The notes beneath the pieces are model-generated. The model made no database searches. It was not told where the DNA came from and saw nothing but the letters and a program-made list of their open reading frames with translations. Below, piece after piece: positions 23,251-32,158 of a stretch of 35,481 nt of DNA. The DNA comes from Lacustribacter sp964460315 (lineage in GTDB: Bacteria > Pseudomonadota > Gammaproteobacteria > Burkholderiales > Burkholderiaceae_A): assembly GCA_964460315.1 (NCBI GenBank), contig CAYWPQ010000015.1, positions 1-35,481 on the forward strand, read 5' to 3'. The first letter of the stretch is position 1; each line of letters begins with the position of its first letter. Position numbers and translations under genes: made by a program.

Positions 23251-24483
23251 CTAAGCCTTAGCCAGCCCCAAGAGGTGGGCCATGTCTTTAAGAAAAATTT
23301 TGACATGGGCCATGGGGCGCTTGCGTACGAGTTTTTTATTCATGTAGGCCTCGAAGGTCAGCGTCTGCACGTCTTTGTCTTCGCAGATCTTCACAAACTT
23401 TTCACGACGCTTGTCGCTGGAATACCAGAAGTACTGAAGAATTCCCAAGACCCAGAAGACCTTGCCATGGTCTTTCATGAACCGTTTGCGGGCTTTGGCA
23501 AGCGCCTTGGCATTACCGGTGAGCAGATATTCCGCGGCGGCTTCACCTGCGAAACGACCCCCAGCCATGGCGTAATAAATGCCTTCACCCGAGGCCGGCG
23601 CCACCACGCCTGCAGCGTCACCGGCAAGCACAACATTCTTGCCGTTGTCCCAATAGGGCAGCGGCTTTAACGGGATGGGCGCACCTTCACGACGAATGGT
23701 TTCGGCGTTCTGTAGCCCAGCTGCCTCGCGCACAAGGGCCGTGGCGTTGCGCAAGGAGAACCCTTTGTCAGCGCTGCCGGTGCCAATGCTTGCGGTGTCG
23801 CCATGGGGGAAGACCCAGCCATAGAAGTCGGGTGACATCTTTCCGTTGTAGTACACATCACAACGCGAGGCCTCGTAGTCTGCCGGAGGGTTGGCGGGTG
23901 TTTTCACAATCTCGTGATAAGCGAAGACATACTTGGTTTTTTCTGCATCACGAATGTTCTGACGGGCCACTTCAGATTTCGCACCATCGGCGCCAATCAC
24001 AACCCTGGCCTTGATCTGAGCGGGATAGCTTTGGGAGTCACCCGCTGAACGACGTGCCATGTAATGAAGGGTGACGCGCCCGTCGGCCTCTTGCTCAAGA
24101 CGCTCGTAGGACCCGATTCGACGTTCCGCACCATGGGCTTGGGCTCGAGTGCGAAGCCACTCATCGAACTCGCAGCGATCGACGAGGCCAACATAGCCGT
24201 TATCAATGGGAATATCGACCTTATGAAAGGTGGGTGAGATCATGCGGGCCTTGGTGGCCTGAGCGACCAACATGGATTCAGGGATTTCAAAATCGCGCAT
24301 CGCCCTCGGAGGAATGGCGCCGCCGCACGGCTTGATTCGTCCTGCCCGATCCAGCAGCATCACCTTAAAGCCCTGACGAGCAAGGTCATCCGCAGCGGTT
24401 GCGCCGGCCGGCCCTCCACCGATCACAGCGATGTCGAACTCTTCGATGGTGGAATTCATGTGTTGGGTTTCGTTCATCTGCAT
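23251..24483 (-). CDS. bchP: Geranylgeranyl reductase (BchP)
   Basis: A 410-residue FAD-dependent reductase that saturates three double bonds of the geranylgeranyl tail to give the phytyl tail of bacteriochlorophyll a. The N-terminal Rossmann motif is VIGGGPAGATAADDL. The BchP/ChlP-specific RIKPCGGAIPPRAM, YGWVFPHGDTASIGTG and AGDAAGVVAPASGEGIYYAM (FAD-binding GD motif) follow. The start ATG has AGAGAG seven bases upstream; in-frame ATGs slightly downstream are alternatives. It is the third gene of bchG-bch2-bchP, with an 18-bp gap after bch2. Confidence 0.94.
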   Translation of the reverse strand: MQMNETQHMNSTIEEFDIAVIGGGPAGATAADDLARQGFKVMLLDRAGRIKPCGGAIPPRAMRDFEIPESMLVAQATKARMISPTFHKVDIPIDNGYVGLVDRCEFDEWLRTRAQAHGAERRIGSYERLEQEADGRVTLHYMARRSAGDSQSYPAQIKARVVIGADGAKSEVARQNIRDAEKTKYVFAYHEIVKTPANPPADYEASRCDVYYNGKMSPDFYGWVFPHGDTASIGTGSADKGFSLRNATALVREAAGLQNAETIRREGAPIPLKPLPYWDNGKNVVLAGDAAGVVAPASGEGIYYAMAGGRFAGEAAAEYLLTGNAKALAKARKRFMKDHGKVFWVLGILQYFWYSSDKRREKFVKICEDKDVQTLTFEAYMNKKLVRKRPMAHVKIFLKDMAHLLGLAKA

Positions 24484-24501
24484 GATCGTTCTCTCTAAAA
24501 A

Positions 24502-25875
24502 TTAAGCGGCCGGCACAGCACGCTTCTGATGCACAGGCGGGTGTTGGTTGTTGGACGAAGGGTTGGAATGGATTCGTGTGGCAAGCCGAGCGGCCAGGAC
24601 AAAGAGCGCAGCCTCAAGAAAAAAGACAAGGCCATAAGCCAGCCCGGGCTCGTCGATGAGCATGCGTGAGATGTCACTGGCAGTGGCGCCAATCAGGCCG
24701 CCCGCACCGAATGCAATGGCCTGCGCCGCACCCCAAAGCCCCACTCGGGTTCCCTCGCGCTGGCCGCGGCCTTCGCTGGCCAAGCGCATCATCGAGGCAA
24801 TCGCTGCTATTGAAAACGCACCATTCGAAAGCCCCAAGAGAAAGACGGTGGTTTTCAATGGATAACCTTCGCCCATCACGCCTGCCAGGGTGAGGCTCAT
24901 CAGCGCCAGCGACGAAGCGATGCATCCGCCAACAGTCCAGGATTTCAAGGATCCAAATTGTGGAACCCCCACTTTTTCGCCAAAGCGGCCACAGGCAAAG
25001 GCAACCAGAATCATTCCCGTGAGAACCCCAGCATGCTGAAGGCCGGAGAGTTTCGTGGTCTCACCTGGGGTCAAGCCGAACACAATGCCGGCGAAGGGCT
25101 CAAGAATGAGATCCTGGGCCGAGAAGGCCAGCATCGACACGAAGACAAAAATGGTGAAACGTTTCGCTGCCGGTTCTTGCCAGACCTGTCCAAGCGCTTC
25201 TTTAAAGCTTGGTTTTTGGTTTGGATCCGGCTGATTCTGTGCTTTTTCGATGGGCTGGATGGAGCCTGCCGCACCCTCCAGTTTGTAGAGCGACAGAAAC
25301 GTGGTGATCATGGCCAGCACAGAGACGCAGCTTGCGATGATGAGCAGGCGTTCATGGGAATAAGGATCAAGAAGCTGGCCTGCAATTCCTGCTGTGATGG
25401 CTAGGCCGCTGATCATCATCAGCCAGACAATGGTGGCTGCAGCAGCGCGGCGTTGGTCGTCCACGCGCTTGGCCAGCAACACCAATACCGATGTTCCTGA
25501 TGCGCTGACGCCAAGACCAATCATTGTGAAAGCCACAAAGGCTAAAAGTGCACCAAGCATGCCTTGGCTGGCCATGAGTGTGGTGGCGGTTGCTGCCATC
25601 ACACCGCCGGTGGCCAGGACAGCCATGCCTCCGAGAATCCATGGTGTGCAACGTCCAAGCATGTCCGAGCCATAACCCATTCGTGGACGCACCATCTGAA
25701 CGGCATAGTGAAGTGCCACGAGCAGCCCCGGAATTAATGCGGGCAGGGCGAGTTCAATCACCATCACCCGGTTGAGTGTGGATGTTGTGAGCACTACGAC
25801 TGCGCCAAGACTGAGCTGGGCTAGGCCAAGCCGAACAATGGCCAGCCATCCGAAGGGCTTGACAGGCTGACTCAC
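24502..25875 (-). CDS. bch2: Bch2/PucC-family (BCD) transporter-like protein
   Basis: A 457-residue 12-span major-facilitator-type protein of the BCD family (PucC, LhaA, Bch2/ORF428). These proteins aid light-harvesting assembly, probably by handling bacteriochlorophyll. WLAIVRLGLAQLSLGAVVVLTTSTLNRVMVIELALPALIPG and the ALHYAVQMVRPRMGYGSD loop are diagnostic. The start is a GTG at 25875 overlapping the bchG stop (GTGA). A longer frame lies wholly inside bchG and was rejected. The position between bchG and bchP matches the ORF428/Bch2 subgroup rather than lhaA (near puhA) or pucC. A cytoplasmic Gln/Pro-rich loop lies mid-protein. Confidence 0.92.
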   Translation of the reverse strand: MSQPVKPFGWLAIVRLGLAQLSLGAVVVLTTSTLNRVMVIELALPALIPGLLVALHYAVQMVRPRMGYGSDMLGRCTPWILGGMAVLATGGVMAATATTLMASQGMLGALLAFVAFTMIGLGVSASGTSVLVLLAKRVDDQRRAAAATIVWLMMISGLAITAGIAGQLLDPYSHERLLIIASCVSVLAMITTFLSLYKLEGAAGSIQPIEKAQNQPDPNQKPSFKEALGQVWQEPAAKRFTIFVFVSMLAFSAQDLILEPFAGIVFGLTPGETTKLSGLQHAGVLTGMILVAFACGRFGEKVGVPQFGSLKSWTVGGCIASSLALMSLTLAGVMGEGYPLKTTVFLLGLSNGAFSIAAIASMMRLASEGRGQREGTRVGLWGAAQAIAFGAGGLIGATASDISRMLIDEPGLAYGLVFFLEAALFVLAARLATRIHSNPSSNNQHPPVHQKRAVPAA

Positions 25876-26768
25876 AGCAGAGACCTCAGTGCGAAGGCGC
25901 TGACCATCATGCCGGTGACGAAGATCGGCACACCAAACCCACTGTAGTAGAGCGCCCGCTTCGAGGGTTCGCGTAAAAACCAACGCATCAGCACGATCTG
26001 CCCAAGAAGTAAGCCAGCGATGCCCAGCGCGAAGGGGAGTGCACCCCAGTGGATGAGCAGGCCAATGACCACCACCTGGGGAAGGGCCATGGTCCAGCAG
26101 GCCACGCGCGCAGCCTTCAGTTCACCAAGCTGCACGGGCAAAGAGCGGACGCCCATCTGACGGTCGCCACGAACCGATTTAAAGTCGTTGAGGGTCATGA
26201 TGCCGTGAGCCCCAACGCTGTAGAGCAAGGCGAGGATCATGGACTCGACCGAGGGCATGAGCCCGCCGGCCATCACGGCAGAGCCGGTGATCCAGGCAAG
26301 ACCTTCATAGCTGATGCCGCAGGCCGCATTTCCCCACCAGCCGTTTTGTTTGAGTCGAACGGGGGGCATGCTGTAAGCCCAAGCCAGCAATAGGGCTAAA
26401 ACCGTTGCGGTCAATCCCCAAGTTCCGAGGGCCGTGGCTAGAATCAAAGAGAGAAGTGTCCAGGCCAGGGCGATGAACAGGCCCCATTGACCCGGAATTC
26501 TTCCGCTTGGAATGGGGCGGTTGGGCTCATTGATGGCGTCAACCTCGCGGTCGAACCAGTCGTTGACCGCCTGGCTGGTGGCGCAGACAAGAGGCCCGGT
26601 GAGCAAAAGCCCCAACAGAATAATGGACCATTGAGACCATATATCTTTGCCTGAAGCTATGACACCGCAAGTGAACGCCCACATTGGTGGAAACCAGGTG
26701 ATCGGCTTCAAAAGCTCCGCCACGGCCGAAAGGTCAGGAAATAGGCGGGGCGACACGGATTGACTCAT
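25872..26768 (-). CDS. bchG: Bacteriochlorophyll synthase (BchG)
   Basis: A 298-residue UbiA-type membrane prenyltransferase that esterifies bacteriochlorophyllide a with geranylgeranyl or phytyl diphosphate. NDWFDREVDAINEPNRPIPSG (residues 69-89) holds the first Asp-rich motif, and LNDFKSVRGDRQMGVRSLP the second. About eight to nine membrane helices are visible. The ATG at 26768 gives the usual start before KPITWFPPMWAF, but no clear ribosome site precedes it. It is the first gene of bchG-bch2-bchP, divergent from crtI across 61 bp. Confidence 0.95.
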   Translation of the reverse strand: MSQSVSPRLFPDLSAVAELLKPITWFPPMWAFTCGVIASGKDIWSQWSIILLGLLLTGPLVCATSQAVNDWFDREVDAINEPNRPIPSGRIPGQWGLFIALAWTLLSLILATALGTWGLTATVLALLLAWAYSMPPVRLKQNGWWGNAACGISYEGLAWITGSAVMAGGLMPSVESMILALLYSVGAHGIMTLNDFKSVRGDRQMGVRSLPVQLGELKAARVACWTMALPQVVVIGLLIHWGALPFALGIAGLLLGQIVLMRWFLREPSKRALYYSGFGVPIFVTGMMVSAFALRSLL

Positions 26769-26797
26769 CGACCCATTTTCTTATTGACACCAGTCAC

Positions 26798-26815
26798 CGT
26801 CAACTAAAACTTACA
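26798..26815. promoter_or_regulatory. Degenerate PpsR-type site between bchG and crtI
   Basis: CGTCAACTAAAACTTACA is CGT-N12-ACA, one base from the TGT-N12-ACA consensus. It shares CAACT at the same place as the bchC site. It lies in the 61-bp divergent gap. The same bases include a TTGACG on the minus strand that could be the -35 of bchG, with GAAAAT 17 bp on. The motif is visible; repressor binding is inferred. Confidence 0.45.
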
Positions 26816-26829
26816 CCTACAATGAACCC

Positions 26830-28356
26830 ATGAAAAGCCCTGTCACCATTCAACCCAAGCCCCACGCCGTGGTCATCGGAAGTGGTTTTGGCGGCCTGGC
26901 CGCGGCCATTCGCCTTGGTGCTAAGGGCTACCGGGTGACGGTTCTGGAAAAACTGGACGCCCCTGGCGGACGAGCCTATGTCCATCGCCGGGGGGGCTAC
27001 GTCTTCGACGCTGGCCCCACCATTGTGACGGCGCCCTTTTTGCTCGAGGAACTCTGGACTCTTTGCGGCAAAACGATGTCGGACCATGTTGCGCTAAAGC
27101 TCATGGACCCCTTCTATCGAATTCGCTTCGATGACGGCAGCTGGTTCGACTATTCGGGTGACCCCGAAGCCATGCGTCAAGAGGTGGCCCGGTTCGCACC
27201 GGATGATCTCGAAGGCTATGAACGTTTTTTTCAAGAGGCCGAGCGTTGCTACAAGCTTGGATTTCTTGAGCTGTCTTCGGTGGCTTTCGATTCGGTGGGT
27301 GATCTGCTGGCGGCGATGCCATCCATGATCAAGATGAAGGCCTGGAAGAGCATCTATTCCTTGGTCGCTAAACACATTCGTCATCCGAAGTTGCGCATGG
27401 TGTTTAGCTTTCATCCGCTGCTGATTGGTGGCAACCCCTTTTCGGTCACCTGCGTTTACTCCTTAATCAATTCGCTCGAGCGCCGGCATGGCGTGCACTG
27501 GGCCATGGGCGGGACCGGTGCTCTCATCAATGGCCTGGTTGATCTCATTCGTGATCAGGGCAACGAGGTTCGATGCAATGCAGAGGTTCGTCAGATTCAG
27601 GTGGCCGAAGGCCGCGCCACGGGCGTGACGCTTCAAAGCGGTGAGTCCATTTCGGCGGATATTGTGGTGTCGAACGCCGACACGGCCTGGACCTACAAAC
27701 ATCTGGTCGCTGCCGAACACCGCAGGCACTGGACGGACCGAAAGATCGAGCGGATGAAATCATCCATGAGTCTTTTTGTCTGGTATTTCGGAACCAAGAA
27801 GCGGTACTCCGACATTCCCCATCACATGATCTTGATGGGGCCTCGTTATCAGGAGCTCCTCACCGATATTTTCAAGCGGCATGTGCTGGCCGACGACTTC
27901 AGCCTTTATCTGCATCGGCCCAGCGCCTCAGACCCTTCCATGGCTCCCGAGGGGCACGACACCTTTTATGTGTTGTCGCCCGTTCCTCATCTTGAAAGCG
28001 GAGTGGACTGGAACGCGCATGCCGAGCCCTATCGAAAGGCCATTGCGAAGTACCTCAATGAGTCGATCATGCCGGGCTTTGAGGGCGAGGTGACCGAGTC
28101 ATTTGTCACCACACCGCTGGATTTTCAGAATCGACTGTTGTCCTACCGGGGCGCAGCCTTTGGCCCAGAGCCGTTGCTGTTGCAGAGCGCCTGGTTTCGG
28201 CCGCACAACCGAAGTGAAGACATTGATGGCCTATTCATGGTGGGTGCAAGCACACACCCTGGTGCAGGAATTCCAGGAGTGATCTCTTCCGCCAAGGCCT
28301 TGGAGTCGGTGGTGCCGGACCCTGCGGTTTTTCGCTCGAAGGTGAGCCATGTCTAG
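26830..28356 (+). CDS. crtI: Phytoene desaturase (CrtI)
   Basis: A 508-residue FAD-dependent desaturase converting phytoene to neurosporene or lycopene. It has the N-terminal dinucleotide fold VVIGSGFGGLAAAIRL (residues 14-29) with GGRAYV next. RRHGVHWAMGGTGALINGL is present centrally, and the C-terminal bacterial-type desaturase signature is FMVGASTHPGAGIPGVISSAK. Three or four desaturation steps cannot be told apart by eye. No clear ribosome site precedes the ATG. The stop lies within crtB (eight-base overlap), forming the crtIB pair. Confidence 0.95.
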   Translation: MKSPVTIQPKPHAVVIGSGFGGLAAAIRLGAKGYRVTVLEKLDAPGGRAYVHRRGGYVFDAGPTIVTAPFLLEELWTLCGKTMSDHVALKLMDPFYRIRFDDGSWFDYSGDPEAMRQEVARFAPDDLEGYERFFQEAERCYKLGFLELSSVAFDSVGDLLAAMPSMIKMKAWKSIYSLVAKHIRHPKLRMVFSFHPLLIGGNPFSVTCVYSLINSLERRHGVHWAMGGTGALINGLVDLIRDQGNEVRCNAEVRQIQVAEGRATGVTLQSGESISADIVVSNADTAWTYKHLVAAEHRRHWTDRKIERMKSSMSLFVWYFGTKKRYSDIPHHMILMGPRYQELLTDIFKRHVLADDFSLYLHRPSASDPSMAPEGHDTFYVLSPVPHLESGVDWNAHAEPYRKAIAKYLNESIMPGFEGEVTESFVTTPLDFQNRLLSYRGAAFGPEPLLLQSAWFRPHNRSEDIDGLFMVGASTHPGAGIPGVISSAKALESVVPDPAVFRSKVSHV

Positions 28357-29413
28357 CCGAGACCGAGTCTCGATGGATCAGGTGCATCAGGCCTGTGAAC
28401 GACTGATGAAAACAGGCTCCCATTCTTTCTTTACGGCCTCTCGAATTCTGCCGAAGCGCTATCGACACGCGGCCACGGCGATCTATGCCTTCTGTCGGGT
28501 GGCCGACGATGCGGTGGATGAAATGCCAGAGGGCGCCTCTCTTGATGTTGTGATGGCCTATCTTCATGAGCGTCTGGATGCCATCTATCGCCATGAGTGC
28601 TTCGGCATTGATGCTGACATTGCCTTCGCCGGCACAGTGCACGAATATGGGATTCCTAAAGCGCTTCCAGCCGCTCTTCTTGAAGGTTTTCAGTGGGACT
28701 CAAGTGGCCGTCGATACCAGACGATTCATGAGCTGCATGATTATTCGGCTCGAGTGGCAGGCACGGTTGGCGCCATGATGACGTTGGTCATGGGTGGGCG
28801 TTCAACGGCGACGGTGGCGCGCGCCTGTGAACTTGGCGTGGCGATGCAACTCACCAATATCGCGCGCGATGTGGGCGAGGATGCGCGTCGTGGCCGAATC
28901 TATCTTCCCTTGGACTGGTGCCATGAGGAAGGGCTGGATGTGGATGCCTTTTTGGCGAATCCAAATCATTCACCGGCGCTGGGCCGGGTGGTGGCGCGCC
29001 TATTAAGGGTGGCCGATCAGTTGTATCAGCGTGCCGAGACCGGCATTGCTGCGCTTTCAAGAGACTGTCGAGCCTCGATCATGGCCGCGCGTTTGATCTA
29101 CGCCGACATCGGCCGTGTGATCCGTCGCCAGGGTTTTGATTCGGTCAGCCAAAGGGCCGTGGTGTCGGCACCCAGAAAACTTTTTCTTCTGGCGCGGGCC
29201 ATTGGCAGTTACCTGGTGGCGCCCCAAAAGGACTATCTCTTAAAGCCTTTGCCTGAAATTGAGTTTCTGGTGACGGCGGTACCCCCGGGGGATTCGAGCG
29301 ATTCGGCACAAGGTGGGCCCGGCACACTCTACCCCATTGTCACCATGCTGGAACGCATCGGACATCTGGAGCGCGAGCGTCGCGCCGAAAAAAATTTAAG
29401 GTCAAACGGCTAG
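28349..29413 (+). CDS. crtB: Phytoene synthase (CrtB)
   Basis: A 354-residue head-to-head prenyl synthase joining two geranylgeranyl diphosphates to phytoene. SHSFFTASRILPKRYRHAATAIYAFCRVADDAVDE contains the first Asp motif (D53-D57). LTNIARDVGEDARRGRIYLP holds the second. Overlap with crtI indicates coupled translation. The last 12 bases overlap the end of the oppositely directed MmgE/PrpD gene. Confidence 0.95.
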   Translation: MSSRDRVSMDQVHQACERLMKTGSHSFFTASRILPKRYRHAATAIYAFCRVADDAVDEMPEGASLDVVMAYLHERLDAIYRHECFGIDADIAFAGTVHEYGIPKALPAALLEGFQWDSSGRRYQTIHELHDYSARVAGTVGAMMTLVMGGRSTATVARACELGVAMQLTNIARDVGEDARRGRIYLPLDWCHEEGLDVDAFLANPNHSPALGRVVARLLRVADQLYQRAETGIAALSRDCRASIMAARLIYADIGRVIRRQGFDSVSQRAVVSAPRKLFLLARAIGSYLVAPQKDYLLKPLPEIEFLVTAVPPGDSSDSAQGGPGTLYPIVTMLERIGHLERERRAEKNLRSNG

Positions 29414-30796
29414 CCGTAGGGCTGCCTCGCCCTGGCGAAGCCAGAACCCAACCTGGTTCATCTCACTCAGTTTCCAGACTCTGGCGATGACATCCTTCAT
29501 CTCTGTCTCATCCACCCACTGGCTATAGGCAGCAAGCCGCAATGCTTTCAGGGTGAGTTCATCGCGTGACAACGTGTTGCCCGGGTCCCCTTTCGGCTCG
29601 TCAACGCGGGTGTGAAATTCACGGCCATCGTGGGTGGTGACGGTCACCTTCCCAATCCATCGCTTTGGATAGGCGCCGTCCACCTCGGGGTCGAGTGTCA
29701 TGCTGACGCGGCCACGGAAGGCCTGAACATCAGCATCCTGAAAGTGCTGTTCGAACTCGGTGAGTCCAGCGAACTGAAACTTGGCGACTAGCCCAAGCAC
29801 TGTACCCATGGAGAATTTCGATTGATGCACCGTCTGGGGATTCACCACCGGGCCAAGAACATCAATGGCACCTTGGTGCACATGGGTCACCACCTTGGCG
29901 ATGTCTTGCATGGCCAGTTCATGGTCGGCCATGGTCTTTAAAAGGGCATCGGCCGCAGGATGGGTGTGACGGCAGGAGGCGTGATACTTGAAGGAAGTTT
30001 CGGCTGTGGCCCAGCGGCTGCCAAGTTGATCGGTGAGCGCTTCCAGGTTGGCGTCTTTGGACATGCCTTTGGCCATGCCCTGAAGGCCTTCAAGAATCTT
30101 GGCGGCACCCGTGAAGCCGTCTTTGGCCAGCATGGCGGCGGCCAGGCCAGCGCCCGAGGCATGCGCGGTATGCAGCTGCTTGGAGTCGGCGGCGTCGCGA
30201 AGGAATTCCCACAAACCCGCCGCCTGCGTTCCGGCGGAGCCCAAGGCATGGTTCATTTGCGTTGGGTTTAGTTTCAGAAGATGCCCAACGGCTGCTGCTG
30301 CGGCGAGCGTGCCCACTGTGCCAGTCGTGTGAAAGATGGTGTAGTGCGAGCGACCAAGGAATTCGCCCACACGGATACCAACTTCGTAGCCAGCCACCGA
30401 AGCAGCGAGAAGATCTTTGCCGGAGGCACCGATGGCCTGAGCCACGGCCAAGGCCGGTGGAAAGACCACCGTGGCTGGATGAAGCACCGAACTGTTGTGA
30501 AGGTCGTCTTGTTCAACCACATGGGATGCCGCGGCATTGGCCATGGCGGCCAGGTAGGGGCTGTTGCCAAGACGCTCGCCGATCACCTCGCTGGGCCCGC
30601 CGCTGGCCACGCCTTGTGCGCGACAGAATTTGGTCAGGCTCACCACGGCCCGGGCGTTGCGGCCTGCAATGGCCGAGGCAATCCAATCCAGAAAGAGATC
30701 CTCGGTGCGACGAATCACCGGCTGTGGAATGTCAGAGAACTGAAGGCGGCTGGCAAATTCAGCCAGAGCGGCAGTGGATGGTAGTGATTGGGCCAT
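29402..30796 (-). CDS. MmgE/PrpD-family protein
   Basis: A 464-residue member of the MmgE/PrpD superfamily (2-methylcitrate dehydratase, cis-aconitate decarboxylase and relatives). The all-helical N-terminal domain has FLDWIASAIAGRNA and NAAASHVVEQDDLHNSSVLHPATVVFPPALA; the His-containing HxxxEQDD and H-P-A-T segments are family landmarks. KYHASCRHTHPAADALL follows, then the small C-terminal domain. The neighbours (acyl-CoA dehydrogenase, TRAP transporter) suggest catabolism of an imported organic acid rather than the propionate cycle itself; prpB and prpC are absent. The exact reaction is unknown. Confidence 0.85.
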   Translation of the reverse strand: MAQSLPSTAALAEFASRLQFSDIPQPVIRRTEDLFLDWIASAIAGRNARAVVSLTKFCRAQGVASGGPSEVIGERLGNSPYLAAMANAAASHVVEQDDLHNSSVLHPATVVFPPALAVAQAIGASGKDLLAASVAGYEVGIRVGEFLGRSHYTIFHTTGTVGTLAAAAAVGHLLKLNPTQMNHALGSAGTQAAGLWEFLRDAADSKQLHTAHASGAGLAAAMLAKDGFTGAAKILEGLQGMAKGMSKDANLEALTDQLGSRWATAETSFKYHASCRHTHPAADALLKTMADHELAMQDIAKVVTHVHQGAIDVLGPVVNPQTVHQSKFSMGTVLGLVAKFQFAGLTEFEQHFQDADVQAFRGRVSMTLDPEVDGAYPKRWIGKVTVTTHDGREFHTRVDEPKGDPGNTLSRDELTLKALRLAAYSQWVDETEMKDVIARVWKLSEMNQVGFWLRQGEAALRLAV

Positions 30797-30873
30797 GTTC
30801 AGGGTGACTTGATGTTCTTGGGGATCGAATGTCTGTGACTTAAGTGAGGCGGCTTAAATGAGATGGCCTCGAA

Positions 30874-32043
30874 TTAGAAGGAGCGAGGAAGCCCAAGCAC
30901 ATGCTCCGCCACATAGGAATAAATCAGATTGGTGGAAATGGGCGCGACTTGATAAAGACGTGTCTCGCGGAATTTGCGCTCAACATCGTATTCACAGGCG
31001 AAACCAAAGCCGCCATGAGTCTGCAGACAGACATTGGCCGCCTCGAACGAGGCCTTGGCTGCCAGGTACTTCGCCATATTCGCCTGTGGCCCACACGGCA
31101 GGCCCGCATCAAAGAGACGGCAGGCCTCAAAGCGCATCAGATTGGCTGCTTCGGTTTCAATGTAGGCGTCGGCAATGGGGAACTGAATACCCTGATTTTT
31201 GCCAATCGGCCGATCAAACACCACACGTTCGTTCGCGTAACGACGCGCCTTGTCGACAAGCCAGTAGGCGTCACCAATGCACTCTGCAGCGATGAGAACA
31301 CGCTCGGCGTTCAGGCCGTCCAGGATGTATTTGAACCCTTGGCCCTCTTGGCCAATGAGGTTTTCAGCAGGAATTTCAAGGTTGTCAAAAAAGACTTCAT
31401 TGGTTTCATGGTTGACCATGTTCATGATGGGGCGGACGGTCATGCCGCTCTGCATGGCCTGCTTGATATCCACCATAAAGATGGACATACCTTCAGATTT
31501 CTTGGTGACCTCGGCCAGTGGCGTGGTGCGTGCGAGCAAGATCATCCAGTCGGAATGCTGGATACGAGAAATCCAGACTTTCTGCCCGTTGACAACATAA
31601 CGGTCCCCTTTGCGGACGGCCGTGGTTTTGAGTTTCGTGGTGTCGGTGCCCGTGGTCGGTTCGGTCACCGCCATGGACTGAAGCCGCCACTCGCCGGAAG
31701 CAATCTTCGGAAGATAGAACTCTTTTTGTTCTTTGGAGCCATGCCGAAGCAGAGTACCCATGTTGTACATCTGTCCGTGGCACGAACCCGCATTACCCCC
31801 CGAAAGATTGATTTCTTCCATGATGACCGAGGCCTCGGCAAGGCCCAGACCTGAACCACCGTATTCCGTGGGGATGAGTGCCGCCAGCCAGCCCGCCTCG
31901 GTCAGCGCGTTGACGAAGGCTTCGGGATAGCCGCGTGCCTCGTCCACTTTCTGCCAATAGGCTGAATCGAATTGGCTGCAGAGATCACGAAGGGCTTCAC
32001 GGATTTCTTGGTATTGGTCGGGGGTTGGGATGTCGGTTTTCAT
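30874..32043 (-). CDS. Acyl-CoA dehydrogenase
   Basis: A 389-residue FAD flavoprotein of the acyl-CoA dehydrogenase family. It has AVTEPTTGTDTTKLKTTAV (flavin/substrate loop), WISRIQHSDWMILLART, and the C-terminal QTHGGFGFACEYDVERKFRE signature. Where short- and medium-chain enzymes carry the catalytic Glu in YEGT, this protein has LYQVAPIST. A Glu in GLNAERVLIA aligns with the isovaleryl/long-chain position in helix G and may be the base. It lies 77 bp upstream of the MmgE/PrpD gene on the same strand, so the two are likely cotranscribed. Substrate unknown. Confidence 0.88.
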   Translation of the reverse strand: MKTDIPTPDQYQEIREALRDLCSQFDSAYWQKVDEARGYPEAFVNALTEAGWLAALIPTEYGGSGLGLAEASVIMEEINLSGGNAGSCHGQMYNMGTLLRHGSKEQKEFYLPKIASGEWRLQSMAVTEPTTGTDTTKLKTTAVRKGDRYVVNGQKVWISRIQHSDWMILLARTTPLAEVTKKSEGMSIFMVDIKQAMQSGMTVRPIMNMVNHETNEVFFDNLEIPAENLIGQEGQGFKYILDGLNAERVLIAAECIGDAYWLVDKARRYANERVVFDRPIGKNQGIQFPIADAYIETEAANLMRFEACRLFDAGLPCGPQANMAKYLAAKASFEAANVCLQTHGGFGFACEYDVERKFRETRLYQVAPISTNLIYSYVAEHVLGLPRSF

Positions 32044-32062
32044 AAGGATTGGGCCTGTTGAA

Positions 32063-32098
32063 TAAAAAACGCGGAGCCTCTCTCGAGACCCCGCGTTT
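32063..32098 (-). terminator. Rho-independent terminator after the TRAP permease gene
   Basis: On the leftward strand AAACGCGG and CCGCGTTT form an eight-bp stem around a 16-base loop containing the palindrome TCTCGAGA, and a run of T follows. It separates the TRAP transporter transcript from the acyl-CoA dehydrogenase gene, whose start is only 20 bases further. Confidence 0.8.
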
Positions 32099-32118
32099 GA
32101 ATTATCGCGCGTTCTGAA

Positions 32119-32155
32119 TCACGATGCCCTAGGTGTTTCTTAGGGCTTTTCGTGA
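32119..32155. other. Imperfect hairpin directly after the TRAP permease stop
   Basis: TCACGA...TCGTGA encloses GCCCTA...TAGGGC with small internal mismatches and a nine-base loop. It ends four bases from the permease stop. It lacks a strong leftward T-run and probably adds 3'-end stability ahead of the terminator at 32063-32098. Confidence 0.4.
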
Positions 32156-32158
32156 CGA

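Noticed and set aside
25876..25983. Longer N-terminus of Bch2 starting at 25983
   Set aside because: It is entirely antiparallel-free overlap within bchG in another frame. The GTG overlapping the bchG stop (GTGA) is the usual coupled start.
30901..31854. A 317-codon open frame on the plus strand
   Set aside because: It is antisense to the acyl-CoA dehydrogenase, with no ribosome site and no motif. Its length follows from the codon bias of the real gene.
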